From the NCBI RefSeq assembly GCF_022012305.1, contig NZ_JAKLTM010000001.1:1116001-1180000 (forward strand): 64,000 bases of DNA, read 5' to 3'. Shown piece by piece: positions 36,971 through 45,800 of this stretch. The stretch's first letter is position 1. Each line of letters opens with the position of its first letter. Under the pieces are notes generated by a model. That model made no database searches. It had not been told where the DNA came from and was given only the letters and a program-made list of their open reading frames with translations. This DNA comes from Ramlibacter paludis (GTDB lineage Bacteria > Pseudomonadota > Gammaproteobacteria > Burkholderiales > Burkholderiaceae_C). The position numbers and the translations under genes are program-made.

Positions 36971-37936
36971 ATGACCTTCCGCCTCCGCCGCCGCGAGCTG
37001 TTCGCGCTCGCTTCCGCCGCCATCGTCCTGCCCGCGCGTGCGCAGTCAGGCGTGCTGCGCATCATCGTTCCGTTCACGCCCGGCGGCAGCAGCGACATCC
37101 TCGCGCGCGCCATCGCGCCGGGGCTGTCGGCCGCGATCGGCCAGCCCATCGTGGTGGACAACAAGCCGGGCGCGGGCGGCTCGATCGCGGCCGCCGAAGC
37201 GGCGAAGGCCGCGCCCGACGGCAACACGCTGTTCATGGGCCATCTCGGCACGCTGGCCGTGAACCCGTGGCTCTACCCCAAGGCGGGCTACGACCCGCTC
37301 ACGAGTTTCGCCACCGTGGGCCAGGTCGCCACCGTGCCGAACGTGCTGGTCGTGTCGGCGGGCTCGCCGGTGCGCACGCTGAAGGACTTCGTCGAGCTCG
37401 CGCGCCGCAAGCCGGGCAGCCTGACGTATTCATCGGGCGGCAACGGCAGCGCGGCGCACATGGCTTTCGAGGCGCTCAAGCTGCGCACGAAGATCACCAC
37501 CGTGCACATCCCGTACCGCGGCACGGTGCCCGCGGTGACCGACCTGCTCGGCGGCCAGGTGGACACGACCTTCACCGGCGTCACCGTGCTGCTGCCGCAC
37601 ATCAAGAGCGGCCGCCTGCGCGCGCTGGCGGTGTCGAGCGCGCAGCGCATTCCCAGCCTGCCCGACGTGCCGACGGTGGCCGAGAGCGGCTATCCGGGCT
37701 TCGAGGCGGACCAGTGGTACGGCCTGGTGGCGCCCGCCAACACGCCGCCCGCACGCGTCCAGAAGCTGAATGCGGAGTTGAACAAGGTGCTGGCGTCGCC
37801 GGCGGTGGCGCAGCAGCTGGCCGGCGAGGGCGCGATCGCTGCGCCGCGCACGCCGGAGGCCTTCCGCGAACTGATCGCGCGCGAGCTGCCGCGCTGGGGT
37901 GCCGTCGTGAAGGCGGCGAACATGACGGCCAGTTGA
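36971..37936 (+). CDS. Bug-family tripartite tricarboxylate transporter receptor
   Basis: 321 residues. Signal peptide (RLRRRELFALASAAIVLPARAQ) then VLRIIVPFTPGGSSDILA, VVDNKPGAGGSIAAAEAAK, AVNPWLYPKAGYDPL and IPYRGTVPAVTDLLGGQVD. Periplasmic carboxylate receptor; no transporter membrane genes nearby. Divergent from the sorbosone dehydrogenase-like gene with 78 bases between, so the two may share regulation, perhaps binding the sugar acid produced by it. That link is inference. Confidence 0.9.
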   Translation: MTFRLRRRELFALASAAIVLPARAQSGVLRIIVPFTPGGSSDILARAIAPGLSAAIGQPIVVDNKPGAGGSIAAAEAAKAAPDGNTLFMGHLGTLAVNPWLYPKAGYDPLTSFATVGQVATVPNVLVVSAGSPVRTLKDFVELARRKPGSLTYSSGGNGSAAHMAFEALKLRTKITTVHIPYRGTVPAVTDLLGGQVDTTFTGVTVLLPHIKSGRLRALAVSSAQRIPSLPDVPTVAESGYPGFEADQWYGLVAPANTPPARVQKLNAELNKVLASPAVAQQLAGEGAIAAPRTPEAFRELIARELPRWGAVVKAANMTAS

Positions 37937-38040
37937 GCGCGCCCCGGGGACCCAGCCCGGCACGACTGTTACCCCGCCTTCGGTACTTCCGCCTTGATTT
38001 CCGGCCATCCGCGGCTAGGGTCAGGCACTGGAGGTGAACC

Positions 38041-39444
38041 ATGGCCAACCTGCGTCCCGATCCGACTTTCCACCCGTCCCCGCGGCTCGCGATGGAGGCG
38101 GAACCGGAACACCTGGCCTACACCGCCCTGCTGTCGCCCGACCGCTCCCGCCCCGACGCGCTGGCGGTGATCGACCTGGATCCGGGTTCCAAGACCTATG
38201 CCTCGGTGCTCAAGCGCGTGGACCTGCCGAACACCGGCGACGAACTGCACCACTTCGGCTGGAACGCCTGCAGCTCGGCGCTGTCGCCGCTGACCGGCCA
38301 CGCCTTCCTGCAGCGCCGCTACCTGATCGTGCCGGGCATGCGCAGCTCGCGCCTCTACATCTACGACACGCAGCCCGACCCGGCGGCGCCCAAGCTCATC
38401 AAGACCATCGAGCCCGACGAGATCCTGCGCAAGACCGGCTACTCGCGGCCCCACACCGTGCACTGCGGTCCGGAAGGCATCTACGTCAGCACGCTGGGCG
38501 GCGCCGGACCGGACGGCACGCAAGGCCCGCCGGGCGTGTTCATCGTCGACTGCCAGACCTTCGACGTGCTGGGCCGCTGGGAGATCGACCGCGGTCCGCA
38601 GAAGCTGCATTACGACTTCTGGTGGAACCTGCCGCGCGACTACATGGTGTCCAGCGAATGGGCGCTGCCGCCGCAGTTCGAGAACGGCATCGTGCCCGAC
38701 GACCTGCTGTCCAACAAGTACGGCCACCAGCTGCACTTCTGGAACCTGCGTGACCGCAAGCACGTGCAGACCATCGACCTCGGCGCCAACCACCAGATGG
38801 CGCTGGAGATCCGCCCGGCGCACGACCCGACGCGCGAGTACGGCTTCGTCGGCGTCGTGGTGGACACCACCAACCTCGAGGCGTCGATCTGGACCTGGTA
38901 CCGCGAGAACGGCAAGTTCCATGCGCGCAAGACGGCGACCATTCCGCCCGAGCCGGCGTCCGTCGACAAGCTGCCGGTGCTGCTCAAGGGCTTCGGCGCC
39001 GTGCCGCCGCTGGTGAGCGACATCGACCTGTCGCTCGACGACCGCTTCCTCTACGTGGCCTGCTGGGGCACCGGTGAGCTGCGGCAATACGACGTGAGCG
39101 ACCCGATGAAGCCCCAGCTCGCCGGCAGCGTGCGCATCGGCGGCATCGCCAACCATGCGCCGCATCCGACCGGGCGGCCCTTCGGCGGCGGCCCGCAGAT
39201 GACCGAGATCAGCCGCGACGGCAAGCGCGTGTATTTCACCAACTCGCTGTACAGCACCTGGGACGCGCAGTTCTACCCGGATGGCATCCCCGGTGCGCAG
39301 GTGATGTGCAAGGTGGGCGCCAACGGCGGCATGGAGCTCGATCGCGAGTTCTTCGTCGACTTCGGCCGCGATTACGGGGCGCACCAGATCCGCCTGCAGG
39401 GCGGCGACTGCTCCACCGATTCCTTCTGCTATCCCTCGGCTTGA
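38041..39444 (+). CDS. SBP56/selenium-binding protein family, methanethiol oxidase-like
   Basis: 467 residues. Hallmarks of the family are HHFGWNACSSAL, the HTVHCGPEGIYVSTLGG block (copper ligands in characterised members), LHYDFWWNLPRDYMVSSEW and the C-terminal DFGRDYGAHQIRLQGGDCSTDSFCYP. Bacterial MtoX and human SELENBP1 oxidise methanethiol to formaldehyde, H2S and H2O2. Known mtoX loci often carry SCO/SenC and MauG genes; here the next gene instead is a small membrane protein whose TTG start overlaps this stop. No signal peptide is visible. Function in sulfur metabolism is family knowledge, not shown here. Confidence 0.92.
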   Translation: MANLRPDPTFHPSPRLAMEAEPEHLAYTALLSPDRSRPDALAVIDLDPGSKTYASVLKRVDLPNTGDELHHFGWNACSSALSPLTGHAFLQRRYLIVPGMRSSRLYIYDTQPDPAAPKLIKTIEPDEILRKTGYSRPHTVHCGPEGIYVSTLGGAGPDGTQGPPGVFIVDCQTFDVLGRWEIDRGPQKLHYDFWWNLPRDYMVSSEWALPPQFENGIVPDDLLSNKYGHQLHFWNLRDRKHVQTIDLGANHQMALEIRPAHDPTREYGFVGVVVDTTNLEASIWTWYRENGKFHARKTATIPPEPASVDKLPVLLKGFGAVPPLVSDIDLSLDDRFLYVACWGTGELRQYDVSDPMKPQLAGSVRIGGIANHAPHPTGRPFGGGPQMTEISRDGKRVYFTNSLYSTWDAQFYPDGIPGAQVMCKVGANGGMELDREFFVDFGRDYGAHQIRLQGGDCSTDSFCYPSA

Positions 39445-40094
39445 GCGCCGCAGCGGCGCTCTGGCTGACGGTCGTCGGCATCGGGCTCTACCACGGGCTC
39501 AATCCGGCGATGGGATGGCCGCTGGCCGTGGCCAACGGCATGGGCGAGCACCGCCCGCGCGCGCTGTTCGCCACCCTGTTGCCGCTGGGCGGCGGCCACC
39601 TTGCGGCGATGGCGGTGGCGCTGCTGCCCTTTGCCTGGCTGGCTCTGTATGTCGAATGGGCGCGGCCCATCCGCCTGGGCGCCGGTGCGCTGGTGCTCCT
39701 GTTCGGTGTGTTCCTGCTCGTGCAGCGGCGCCATCCGCGCGCGCTGGCGCGGGTGCCGCCAAGCCGGCTGGCGTGGTGGTCCTTCCTGGCGGCCACCGCG
39801 CATGGGGCGGGGATGATGCTGGTGCCCTTCATGCTGAAGCTCTGTGAAGAGACGCAGGAGCAGGGCGCCCACGGCGCGCTGATGGCGGCGCTGGCCCGCT
39901 CCAGCCTGGTGATGGCGCTGGCGGTGGCCGCGGTGCACACGCTGGCGATGATGACGGCCGGACTCGCCATGGCCTGGCTGGTGTATCGCTACCTGGGGCT
40001 GCGCTTCCTGCGCAGCGCCTGGTTCAACCTGGACGCGGCGTGGGCGCTGAGCATGGTCGCGGCCGGCCTCGCCGGCGTGGCCACGGCCTGGTGA
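39441..40094 (+). CDS. Integral membrane protein coupled to the SBP56 gene
   Basis: 217 residues from a TTG start that overlaps the SBP56 stop (TTGA). About six hydrophobic helices are visible, starting AAAALWLTVVGIGLYHGLNP and including HLAAMAVALLPFAWLALYV, IRLGAGALVLLFGVFLLVQ and AWALSMVAAGLAGVATAW. Histidines within or near helices (YHGLNP, GGGHLAAMA, HGAGMMLVP) give it the look of metal transporters of the NicO/HupE type. I do not know the family by name. Coupling suggests it supplies a metal, or electron transfer, to the SBP56 protein; that is inference. Confidence 0.75.
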   Translation: MSAAAALWLTVVGIGLYHGLNPAMGWPLAVANGMGEHRPRALFATLLPLGGGHLAAMAVALLPFAWLALYVEWARPIRLGAGALVLLFGVFLLVQRRHPRALARVPPSRLAWWSFLAATAHGAGMMLVPFMLKLCEETQEQGAHGALMAALARSSLVMALAVAAVHTLAMMTAGLAMAWLVYRYLGLRFLRSAWFNLDAAWALSMVAAGLAGVATAW

Positions 40095-40099
40095 GGCGG

Positions 40100-40993
40100 C
40101 TAGCCCAGCGTGGCCTTGAAGAACGCGATCGTCCTGTCCCACGCGAGCTTTGCCGCAGCCGCGTCGTACCGCGGCGTCGTGTCGTTGTTGAAGCCGTGCT
40201 GGGTGCCTGCGTACTGGTGCATCGTGTGCTTCACGCCGGCGGCCTTCAAGGCTGCTTCGTAGGCGGGCCAGGCCGCATTGATGCGCTCGTCGGTGCCCGC
40301 CAGCTGCACCAGCAACGGCGCCTTCACTTTCGCCGCTTCCTCCGGCGCCGGCGTGTTGCCGTAGAAGGGCACGCCCGCATTCAGGTCCGGCAGCCGGGTG
40401 GCGAGCCAGTGCACCATGCCGCCGCCGTAGCAGAAGCCCACCGCGCCCATCTTGCCGTTGCCGTCGGCGCGCGCGCGCAGCCAGGCCACCGAGGCCAGGA
40501 AGTCCTCGCGCGTCTTGGACTGGTCCAGTTTGGCGAAGGCTTCGCGGGCCTTGTCCTCGTCGCCGGGGTAGCCGCCCAGCGGGGTCAGCGCGTCCGGGGC
40601 GAAGGCCATGAAGCCGTCGAGCGCGAGCCGGCGCGTGATGTCCTCGATGTGCGGGTTGAGGCCGCGGTTCTCGTGGATCACCAGCACCGCCGGCAGCTTG
40701 TTGGCGCCGGCCGCGGCCGGCCGTGCGAGATAGCCCTTGATGCTGCCGTAGCCGGCGGGCGAGTTCACGGTCACCCATTCGGTCTTCAGGCGCGCGTCGT
40801 CGGGCTTGACCTGCTGGCCCAGCGCGAAGTCGGGGCTCAGCGCGGCCAGCAGGCCGGCGGCCGTCATGCCCGCCTTGGCGAAGCGCTGCGCGCCCGCGAG
40901 GAAGCCGCGCCGGTCGATCCCGCCGTGCACGTACGCATCAAAAAGGATCAACAGTTCCTGGTCGAAATCCTGGGCGGTCAGGCGCGGCGGCAT
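40100..40993 (-). CDS. Dienelactone hydrolase family protein (YghX-like)
   Basis: 297 residues. The DLH triad is C188 in GFCYGGG, D235 in AGTDERIN and H266 in GTQHGFNN; E108 of VIHENRG is the conserved partner. An N-terminal helical extension contains IDRRGFLAGAQRF followed by a hydrophobic stretch, which resembles a Tat-type signal set back from the N-terminus, as in YghX-type members. AAGGAG precedes the ATG at 40993. It hydrolyses an ester or lactone, exact substrate unknown. Convergent with the membrane-protein gene. Confidence 0.88.
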   Translation of the reverse strand: MPPRLTAQDFDQELLILFDAYVHGGIDRRGFLAGAQRFAKAGMTAAGLLAALSPDFALGQQVKPDDARLKTEWVTVNSPAGYGSIKGYLARPAAAGANKLPAVLVIHENRGLNPHIEDITRRLALDGFMAFAPDALTPLGGYPGDEDKAREAFAKLDQSKTREDFLASVAWLRARADGNGKMGAVGFCYGGGMVHWLATRLPDLNAGVPFYGNTPAPEEAAKVKAPLLVQLAGTDERINAAWPAYEAALKAAGVKHTMHQYAGTQHGFNNDTTPRYDAAAAKLAWDRTIAFFKATLG

Positions 40994-41073
40994 GCGGTCT
41001 CCTTCGTTGGATCGCCGGAATATAGCGGCGCCGCGCGAACCGTGCACGCGCGCGGCAGGCTAGAGTGGAGACC

Positions 41074-42093
41074 ATGACCCGCGACCCCCTCGACCTGCAG
41101 GACTGGCTGGCCGCCTTGCTGGAAGCGCGCGCCGTGCCGGGCGCCGCGCTCGCCCTCGTGCGTGGCGGCGCCGTCGAAGTGATTGCAGCCGGCGTCCGTG
41201 ACATCGAAAGCGGCGAGCGCGTCACCGCCGACACGGTGTTCGACGCCGCCTCCCTCAGCAAGCCGATGGTGGCCTATGCGGTGCTGCAGCTGGCCGACGC
41301 CGGCCTGCTGGACTTGGACCAGCCGCTGGCACAGCTCGTCTCCGCCCCCGTCCCCGACGATGCGCGCTCGCTGGGCATCACCTTCCGCCACGTGCTCACG
41401 CACACCGGCGGCCTGCAGAACCTGCGGGCCCGCGGCGAGGCGCCGCGCCTGTACTTCACACCCGGCACGCGCTACAGCTACTCCAGCCTCGGCTTCATGC
41501 ACATGCAGAAGGCCATCGAGGCGCGCACCGGCGAGCCGCTGGAGCTCACGCTGCGGCGCCTCGTCTTCGTCCCGCTGGGCATGCGCCAGTCGAGCTTCGA
41601 ATGGCAGGACGCTTTCGCAGGCCGGTTCGCCAGCCCCCACCAGGGCGGAGCGCGGCTGTCCAAGCACAAGCCCGCGGCGGCCAGCGCGTCGTATTCCTTG
41701 CAGACGACGGCGGGCGACTACGGGCGCTTCGTTGCCGCTGTGCTGCAGGGTGCGTGGCTCAAGCAATCGACTTGGCGCGAGTGGTTCAAGCCGGTGGTGC
41801 CGGTGCCGCGCGGCGCGGCGGTCGATCTGGAAGAGGCGCCCTCGCCGACCGAGGACGACCTGGCGTGGGGCCTGGGCTGGGGACTGGAAGCGGGCGGCAG
41901 CTTCTTCCAGTGGGGCAAGATGGATGGCGTGCGTGCCTTCGCGCTGGGCAACGTGGCGCAACAGGCGGGGCTGGCGCTCTTCACCAACGGCAACACCGGC
42001 CTGCGGCTGATGGACGACGTGGCGGGCCTGGTGCTGCCCGGCGCGCATCCGGCCTGCGGCTGGCTTGCCGCCTGCGTGACCGAAACGGACTAG
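41074..42093 (+). CDS. Beta-lactamase-fold serine hydrolase (class C/esterase type)
   Basis: 339 residues. Motifs of the serine beta-lactamase/EstB superfamily are S60-L-S-K63 in AASLSKPM, the tyrosine motif around Y136-S137 in RYSYSSLGF, and THTGGL at 109-114. No signal peptide, so it is probably a cytosolic esterase or peptidase rather than a resistance enzyme. ATG at 41074 follows a GGAG; a GTG nine bases upstream is possible. Its stop overlaps that of the convergent small gene. Confidence 0.88.
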   Translation: MTRDPLDLQDWLAALLEARAVPGAALALVRGGAVEVIAAGVRDIESGERVTADTVFDAASLSKPMVAYAVLQLADAGLLDLDQPLAQLVSAPVPDDARSLGITFRHVLTHTGGLQNLRARGEAPRLYFTPGTRYSYSSLGFMHMQKAIEARTGEPLELTLRRLVFVPLGMRQSSFEWQDAFAGRFASPHQGGARLSKHKPAAASASYSLQTTAGDYGRFVAAVLQGAWLKQSTWREWFKPVVPVPRGAAVDLEEAPSPTEDDLAWGLGWGLEAGGSFFQWGKMDGVRAFALGNVAQQAGLALFTNGNTGLRLMDDVAGLVLPGAHPACGWLAACVTETD

Positions 42094-42296
42094 TGCAGTT
42101 CGGTCGGCTCGATTTCCGGGCAGGCCAGTTCGCGTCCCACCATCGCCCGCGCGTACAGGTAGTTGTTGCGGGCCTGGTCACTCAGCGTGTCCAGGTCGAC
42201 CTGGCCGGCGCAGTCGCAGGGAAAGGCATAGCCGCGGCCGCTGTCGAACAGGGAGCGGAAGCGCAGCTGGTAGGGGCGGGAAGTGGAGTGAAGCAC
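42090..42296 (-). CDS. Small conserved-looking protein of unknown function
   Basis: 68 residues from a GTG preceded by a strong ribosome site (GAGGAGGT, 6 bases before the start). The sequence (SRPYQLRFRSLFDSGRGYAF, CDCAGQVDLDTLSDQARNNY, YARAMVGRELACPE) has a C-x-C and a helical second half and looks like a real protein rather than noise. I recall similar short proteins in Burkholderiales but cannot name a family. The stop codon overlaps the stop of the serine hydrolase gene. Confidence 0.7.
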   Translation of the reverse strand: MLHSTSRPYQLRFRSLFDSGRGYAFPCDCAGQVDLDTLSDQARNNYLYARAMVGRELACPEIEPTELH

Positions 42297-42394
42297 GGCG
42301 GGACCTCCTCGGTTCTTGCTTCCTCCTTCAACGGCGAATGGCGGGCGGGGGCCTACCTCATCCTGCAAAGCGCGCGTGAAGACTGTGACCGACA

Positions 42395-42823
42395 ATGGCA
42401 GGCACCATGCCCAAGATCACGCCTGAACAGTTCAACGAGCGCAGCGCCGGCTGCCTGCCCGGCCACCTGGGCATCGTCATCACGGCCGTCACCGACCGGC
42501 AGGTGCACGCCGAGCTGCCGGTGCGTCCGTATGCCATGGCACCGAACGGCTTCCTGCACGCGGGCACGCTGGTGACGCTGGCCGACACCTCCTGCGGCGC
42601 CGGCTGCATCGCGCTGCTGCCGGATGGCGCCAACGGCTTCACGACGATAGAACTGAAGTCCAACCACCTCGGCACGGCGCGCGACGGCACGATCGAGTGC
42701 GTGGCGACTGTGGCCCATCAGGGCAAGTCGACCCAGGTGTGGGATGCGGTGGTGACGCACCGCGAAACGGGCCGCACGCTGGCCCTGTTCCGCTGCACGC
42801 AGATGGTGCTCTACACGAAGTGA
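42395..42823 (+). CDS. PaaI-type thioesterase (hotdog fold)
   Basis: 142 residues, one hotdog domain. The catalytic region is NGFLHAGTLVTLADTSCGAGC, with the helix lined up as in PaaI/YbgC-like thioesterases, followed by TIELKSNHLGTARDG. It hydrolyses acyl-CoA thioesters, commonly aromatic ones, in the cytosol. It stands alone, divergent from the 68-residue gene. An in-frame ATG at 42407 is an alternative start. Confidence 0.92.
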   Translation: MAGTMPKITPEQFNERSAGCLPGHLGIVITAVTDRQVHAELPVRPYAMAPNGFLHAGTLVTLADTSCGAGCIALLPDGANGFTTIELKSNHLGTARDGTIECVATVAHQGKSTQVWDAVVTHRETGRTLALFRCTQMVLYTK

Positions 42824-42830
42824 AGCTGCC

Positions 42831-43637
42831 TCAGCTGGAGAGGCCGCCTTCCGACGCCAGCTTCTCTTCGAGGTACTCGGCGCGCTGCGCGCCCCAGGCG
42901 GTGTTCTTGATGTGGCGCTGCGTGGCTTCCGGCAGGGCCGCAGTGTTGACGCCGTCCCAGACCTTGCGGCCCTTCCACGACAGGTTGTAGTACACCGACA
43001 CGCCTTCGCGCAGCTTGGTCGCGTAGACCTGCGGCGGCAGCTTCAGCGCTTCCAGCTTGTCGGCGGACCACTCGGCGGCGTGCTTCATGTGCAGCGCGGC
43101 GGCGTACACGGCTTCCACCGGGTCGTTGGGGTTCTTCAGGCCCACGCCCTTGGCCGTGCCCGGCTCGAATTGCGCGAGGCCGTAGCTGCGCGTGCCGTTC
43201 TTGCCCATGCCGGTGCGCGGAACCCACGACGTTTCCGCCATGATCAGGCCGTACACGTCCTGGTAGTTCAGGCCGACTTCCTGCAGGCCGGCACGCTCGG
43301 CGGCAAACTTGGCCAGCAGCAGGCGCGAGGCCGCATCGGGCGTCATCACCTTCTCGCCGGCATGGTTCACCGGGACCCACTTGATCTTCTCGCGCACCGC
43401 GTCGGTGTTCGCGAAAGCGACGCGCACGGCGTCCTGGGTGCTCTCGCTGAGCTTGGTGAGCGGGTTGGCGGGAGCCACGGCGGCGGCCACGGCCATCGGC
43501 GCGGTTGCCACGGCCGCCGGAGCCGCCACGGTGCGCGACACGGCTTCGCTGACGGTCGTGGGGTTCAACCCCGCGAAGCCGACGACGGCAACAGTGGCAG
43601 CCAGGGCGAGCGGGAGGCGGGCGGGCAAGCTCTTCAT
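42831..43637 (-). CDS. Lysozyme-like (soluble lytic transglycosylase) exported protein
   Basis: 268 residues. Signal peptide or anchor at 5-25, an Ala/Val-rich linker to about 60, then a lysozyme-like domain (about 75-260). The catalytic Glu is probably in LIMAETSWVPRTG, followed by the SLT-type block SYGLAQFEPGTAKGVG and DPVEAVYAAALHM. It probably cleaves peptidoglycan glycan strands in the periplasm. Divergent from the two-component operon; the 148-base gap contains short GC-rich hairpin potential but no gene. Confidence 0.82.
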   Translation of the reverse strand: MKSLPARLPLALAATVAVVGFAGLNPTTVSEAVSRTVAAPAAVATAPMAVAAAVAPANPLTKLSESTQDAVRVAFANTDAVREKIKWVPVNHAGEKVMTPDAASRLLLAKFAAERAGLQEVGLNYQDVYGLIMAETSWVPRTGMGKNGTRSYGLAQFEPGTAKGVGLKNPNDPVEAVYAAALHMKHAAEWSADKLEALKLPPQVYATKLREGVSVYYNLSWKGRKVWDGVNTAALPEATQRHIKNTAWGAQRAEYLEEKLASEGGLSS

Positions 43638-43785
43638 GTGTCTTTCTCTGTAGGAATGTATTGACAGACCTGTAGGCCGCCACCGAGTTCGGCGTAGGCG
43701 CCAACCGGCTCATTCCCAACGGTGGTTCGTGCTTTTTTCCCGCGCTAAGCTCTGCTCCTGACAGTTTCCTGGCCCAGCGATATTC

Positions 43786-44445
43786 ATGCGCATCCTCCTT
43801 GTCGAAGACGATGAAATGATCGGCCGCGCCGTTCTCGACCTCTTGCGTGGCGAGAACTACGCCACCGACTGGGTGCGCGATGGCTCTGCAGCAGACACCG
43901 CGCTGCAGGCCGGCCAGTACGACCTCGTGCTCCTGGACCTGGGCCTGCCGCGTACCGACGGACTGCAGGTCCTGCGCACGCTGCGGGCGCGCCGCAGCAC
44001 CGTGCCCGTGCTGGTGGCGACCGCACGCGACGCCGTCGGCGACCGCGTGGCGGGCCTCGATGCCGGCGCGGACGACTACATCGTCAAGCCCTACGACACC
44101 GATGAACTGCTGGCCCGCGTGCGCGCGCTGTTGCGCCGCAGTGCGGGCCGCGCCGAGCCCCTGATCAGCCACAAGGGCGTAGACCTGAACCCCGCGACCA
44201 AGCAGGCCAACCTCAACGGCCAGCCGCTGGCGCTCTCGGCGCGCGAGTGGGCGCTGCTCGAGCCCATGCTGCAGCGTCCCGGCGTCGTCTTCTCGCGCGC
44301 GCAGCTCGAAGAGAAGCTGTACGGCTGGAAGGACGAAGTCAGCAGCAACGCGGTGGAGGTCTATGTGCACGGCCTGCGCAAGAAGCTGGGCTCCGATTTC
44401 ATCAAGACCGTGCGCGGGCTCGGCTACGTGGTGCCACGCGATTGA
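43786..44445 (+). CDS. OmpR-family response regulator (QseB/PmrA-like)
   Basis: 219 residues. Receiver domain with phospho-acceptor D51 in LLDLGLPRTDG and the conserved lysine in IVKPYDTDELLARV; C-terminal winged helix (about 125-218; LSAREWALLEPMLQRPGVVF, NAVEVYVHGLRKKLG, TVRGLGYVV). Its stop overlaps the TTG start of the kinase. The pair matches the QseBC/PmrAB subgroup of envelope-sensing systems. The HtrA protease gene downstream, with a direct-repeat box at 45733-45749, is a plausible target. Confidence 0.95.
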   Translation: MRILLVEDDEMIGRAVLDLLRGENYATDWVRDGSAADTALQAGQYDLVLLDLGLPRTDGLQVLRTLRARRSTVPVLVATARDAVGDRVAGLDAGADDYIVKPYDTDELLARVRALLRRSAGRAEPLISHKGVDLNPATKQANLNGQPLALSAREWALLEPMLQRPGVVFSRAQLEEKLYGWKDEVSSNAVEVYVHGLRKKLGSDFIKTVRGLGYVVPRD

Positions 44446-45737
44446 ATCCCTTCACGAACACCCATTCGCTGCGCGGGCGCCTGCTTGCGCTGGTGCTGGC
44501 CGCCATCGGCCTGGTGTCGCTGCTGCAGGCCAGCACGACCTATCGCACGGCCTTGCGCGAGGCCGACAAGATGTTCGACTTCCACCTGGAAGAAGTGGCG
44601 CGCTCGGTGCATGGCGGCGTGCCCCTCGTGCCGGGCAGCGAAGCATCCGAATATTCGGTCCAGGTGTGGGGGCCGGACGGCAGCGAGATCTACCGCAGCA
44701 ATGGCGCGCAGCTGCCGGCGCAGGCGGTGCTGGGCTTTTCCGACACGCGCGTCAACGGCCTGCGGCTGCGCATCTACACCTTGCAGACGCCGGAGAACAC
44801 GATCCAGATCGCGCAGGACCTCGATGCGCGTGAGGCACGAGCCCGCGTGCTGGCGGCCAATGCGGTGCTGCCGGTACTGCTGCTGACGCCGCTGCTGATG
44901 CTGGCCGTAGGCTGGGTCATCAATCGCTCGCTGGCACCGCTCACGCGCATGCGCAAGCAGGTGGCGGGCCGGGCCGCCACCGACCTGTCGCCGCTGCCCG
45001 CGCAGGGCGTGCCGCTGGAGGTGCAGCCGCTCGTGGCGGAGCTGAACCTGCTGTTCGGCCGCGTGCGCGAGACCTTGCAGACGCAGCAGAACTTCGTCGC
45101 CGATGCGGCGCATGAGCTTCGTTCGCCGCTGACCGCGCTGCGGCTTCAGGTGCAGGCCGCCGAACGGGCCCGGGACGAGACGGCGCGCGCGGGCGCGGTG
45201 GCCGACATGGCGGCCGGCATCGAACGCGCGATCGCGCTGGTGGAGCAGCTGCTGGTGCTGGCGCGTGCCGAGGGGGCCGAGGAAGGCGCGGCCGAGCCGG
45301 TGGACCTGGAGGCGCTGGCGCGCGAAACGGTGTCGGAACTGTTGCCGCGCGCGCAGGCCAAGGGCCAGGACCTCGGCCTGGCGGACGGCGCGCCGGTGAT
45401 CGTGCAGGCCCCGCGCGAGGCGCTGCGGCTGGCGCTGCGCAACCTGGTCGACAACGCGATCAAGTACACGCCGGCGGGCGGCCGCATCGACATCGCCCTG
45501 GGACCGTCCTGGCTGGCGGTGGAAGACAGCGGGCCGGGGATTCCGGAGGCGGAGCGGCAGCGGGTGCTGGACCGGTTCTACCGCGTGCCGGGGAGCGGGG
45601 CGCAGGGGAGCGGGCTGGGCTTGGCGATCGTGAAGGCGGTTGCGGAGCGGATCGGCGCGGATCTCGTCCTGGCCGAATCGGCGCTCGGGGGGCTGCGCGT
45701 GGAGCTGCGCTTCGGGCGCCCCACCAGCCCGCCTTAA
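44442..45737 (+). CDS. Sensor histidine kinase (QseC/PmrB-like)
   Basis: 431 residues from a TTG start overlapping the regulator stop (TTGA). Transmembrane segments at about 13-30 and 140-160 flank a small periplasmic sensor (31-139). HAMP-like linker, then HisKA with H224 in DAAHELRSPLTALR, and HATPase motifs NLVDNAIKYTPAGG, EDSGPGIPE and GSGLGLAIVK. It phosphorylates the upstream response regulator. The signal is unknown. The TTG start is inferred from the overlap and the basic, then hydrophobic N-terminus. Confidence 0.95.
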   Translation: MNPFTNTHSLRGRLLALVLAAIGLVSLLQASTTYRTALREADKMFDFHLEEVARSVHGGVPLVPGSEASEYSVQVWGPDGSEIYRSNGAQLPAQAVLGFSDTRVNGLRLRIYTLQTPENTIQIAQDLDAREARARVLAANAVLPVLLLTPLLMLAVGWVINRSLAPLTRMRKQVAGRAATDLSPLPAQGVPLEVQPLVAELNLLFGRVRETLQTQQNFVADAAHELRSPLTALRLQVQAAERARDETARAGAVADMAAGIERAIALVEQLLVLARAEGAEEGAAEPVDLEALARETVSELLPRAQAKGQDLGLADGAPVIVQAPREALRLALRNLVDNAIKYTPAGGRIDIALGPSWLAVEDSGPGIPEAERQRVLDRFYRVPGSGAQGSGLGLAIVKAVAERIGADLVLAESALGGLRVELRFGRPTSPP

Positions 45738-45749
45738 GCTTCATCTAAG
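45733..45749. promoter_or_regulatory. Candidate response-regulator direct repeat before htrA
   Basis: CTTAAG (45733-45738), five bases, TCTAAG (45744-45749): tandem half-sites 11 bases apart, the geometry used by PmrA/QseB-type OmpR regulators (consensus near CTTAAN-N5-CTTAAN). It overlaps the kinase stop codon and lies about 50 bases before the htrA start. The second half-site has two mismatches. Confidence 0.4.
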
Positions 45750-45800
45750 CATCCGCCTGCACATTGGCAGGGTCCCTTTCCATTTCCAAGGACCCATGCC

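Noticed and set aside
41074-42093. Antibiotic-resistance beta-lactamase
   Set aside because: The SxxK fold is present, but there is no signal peptide and no close likeness to AmpC; a general esterase/peptidase is more likely.
43638-43785. Possible riboswitch or small RNA before the QseB-like gene
   Set aside because: Short GC-rich complementary segments exist, but no conserved aptamer pattern or terminator could be identified.
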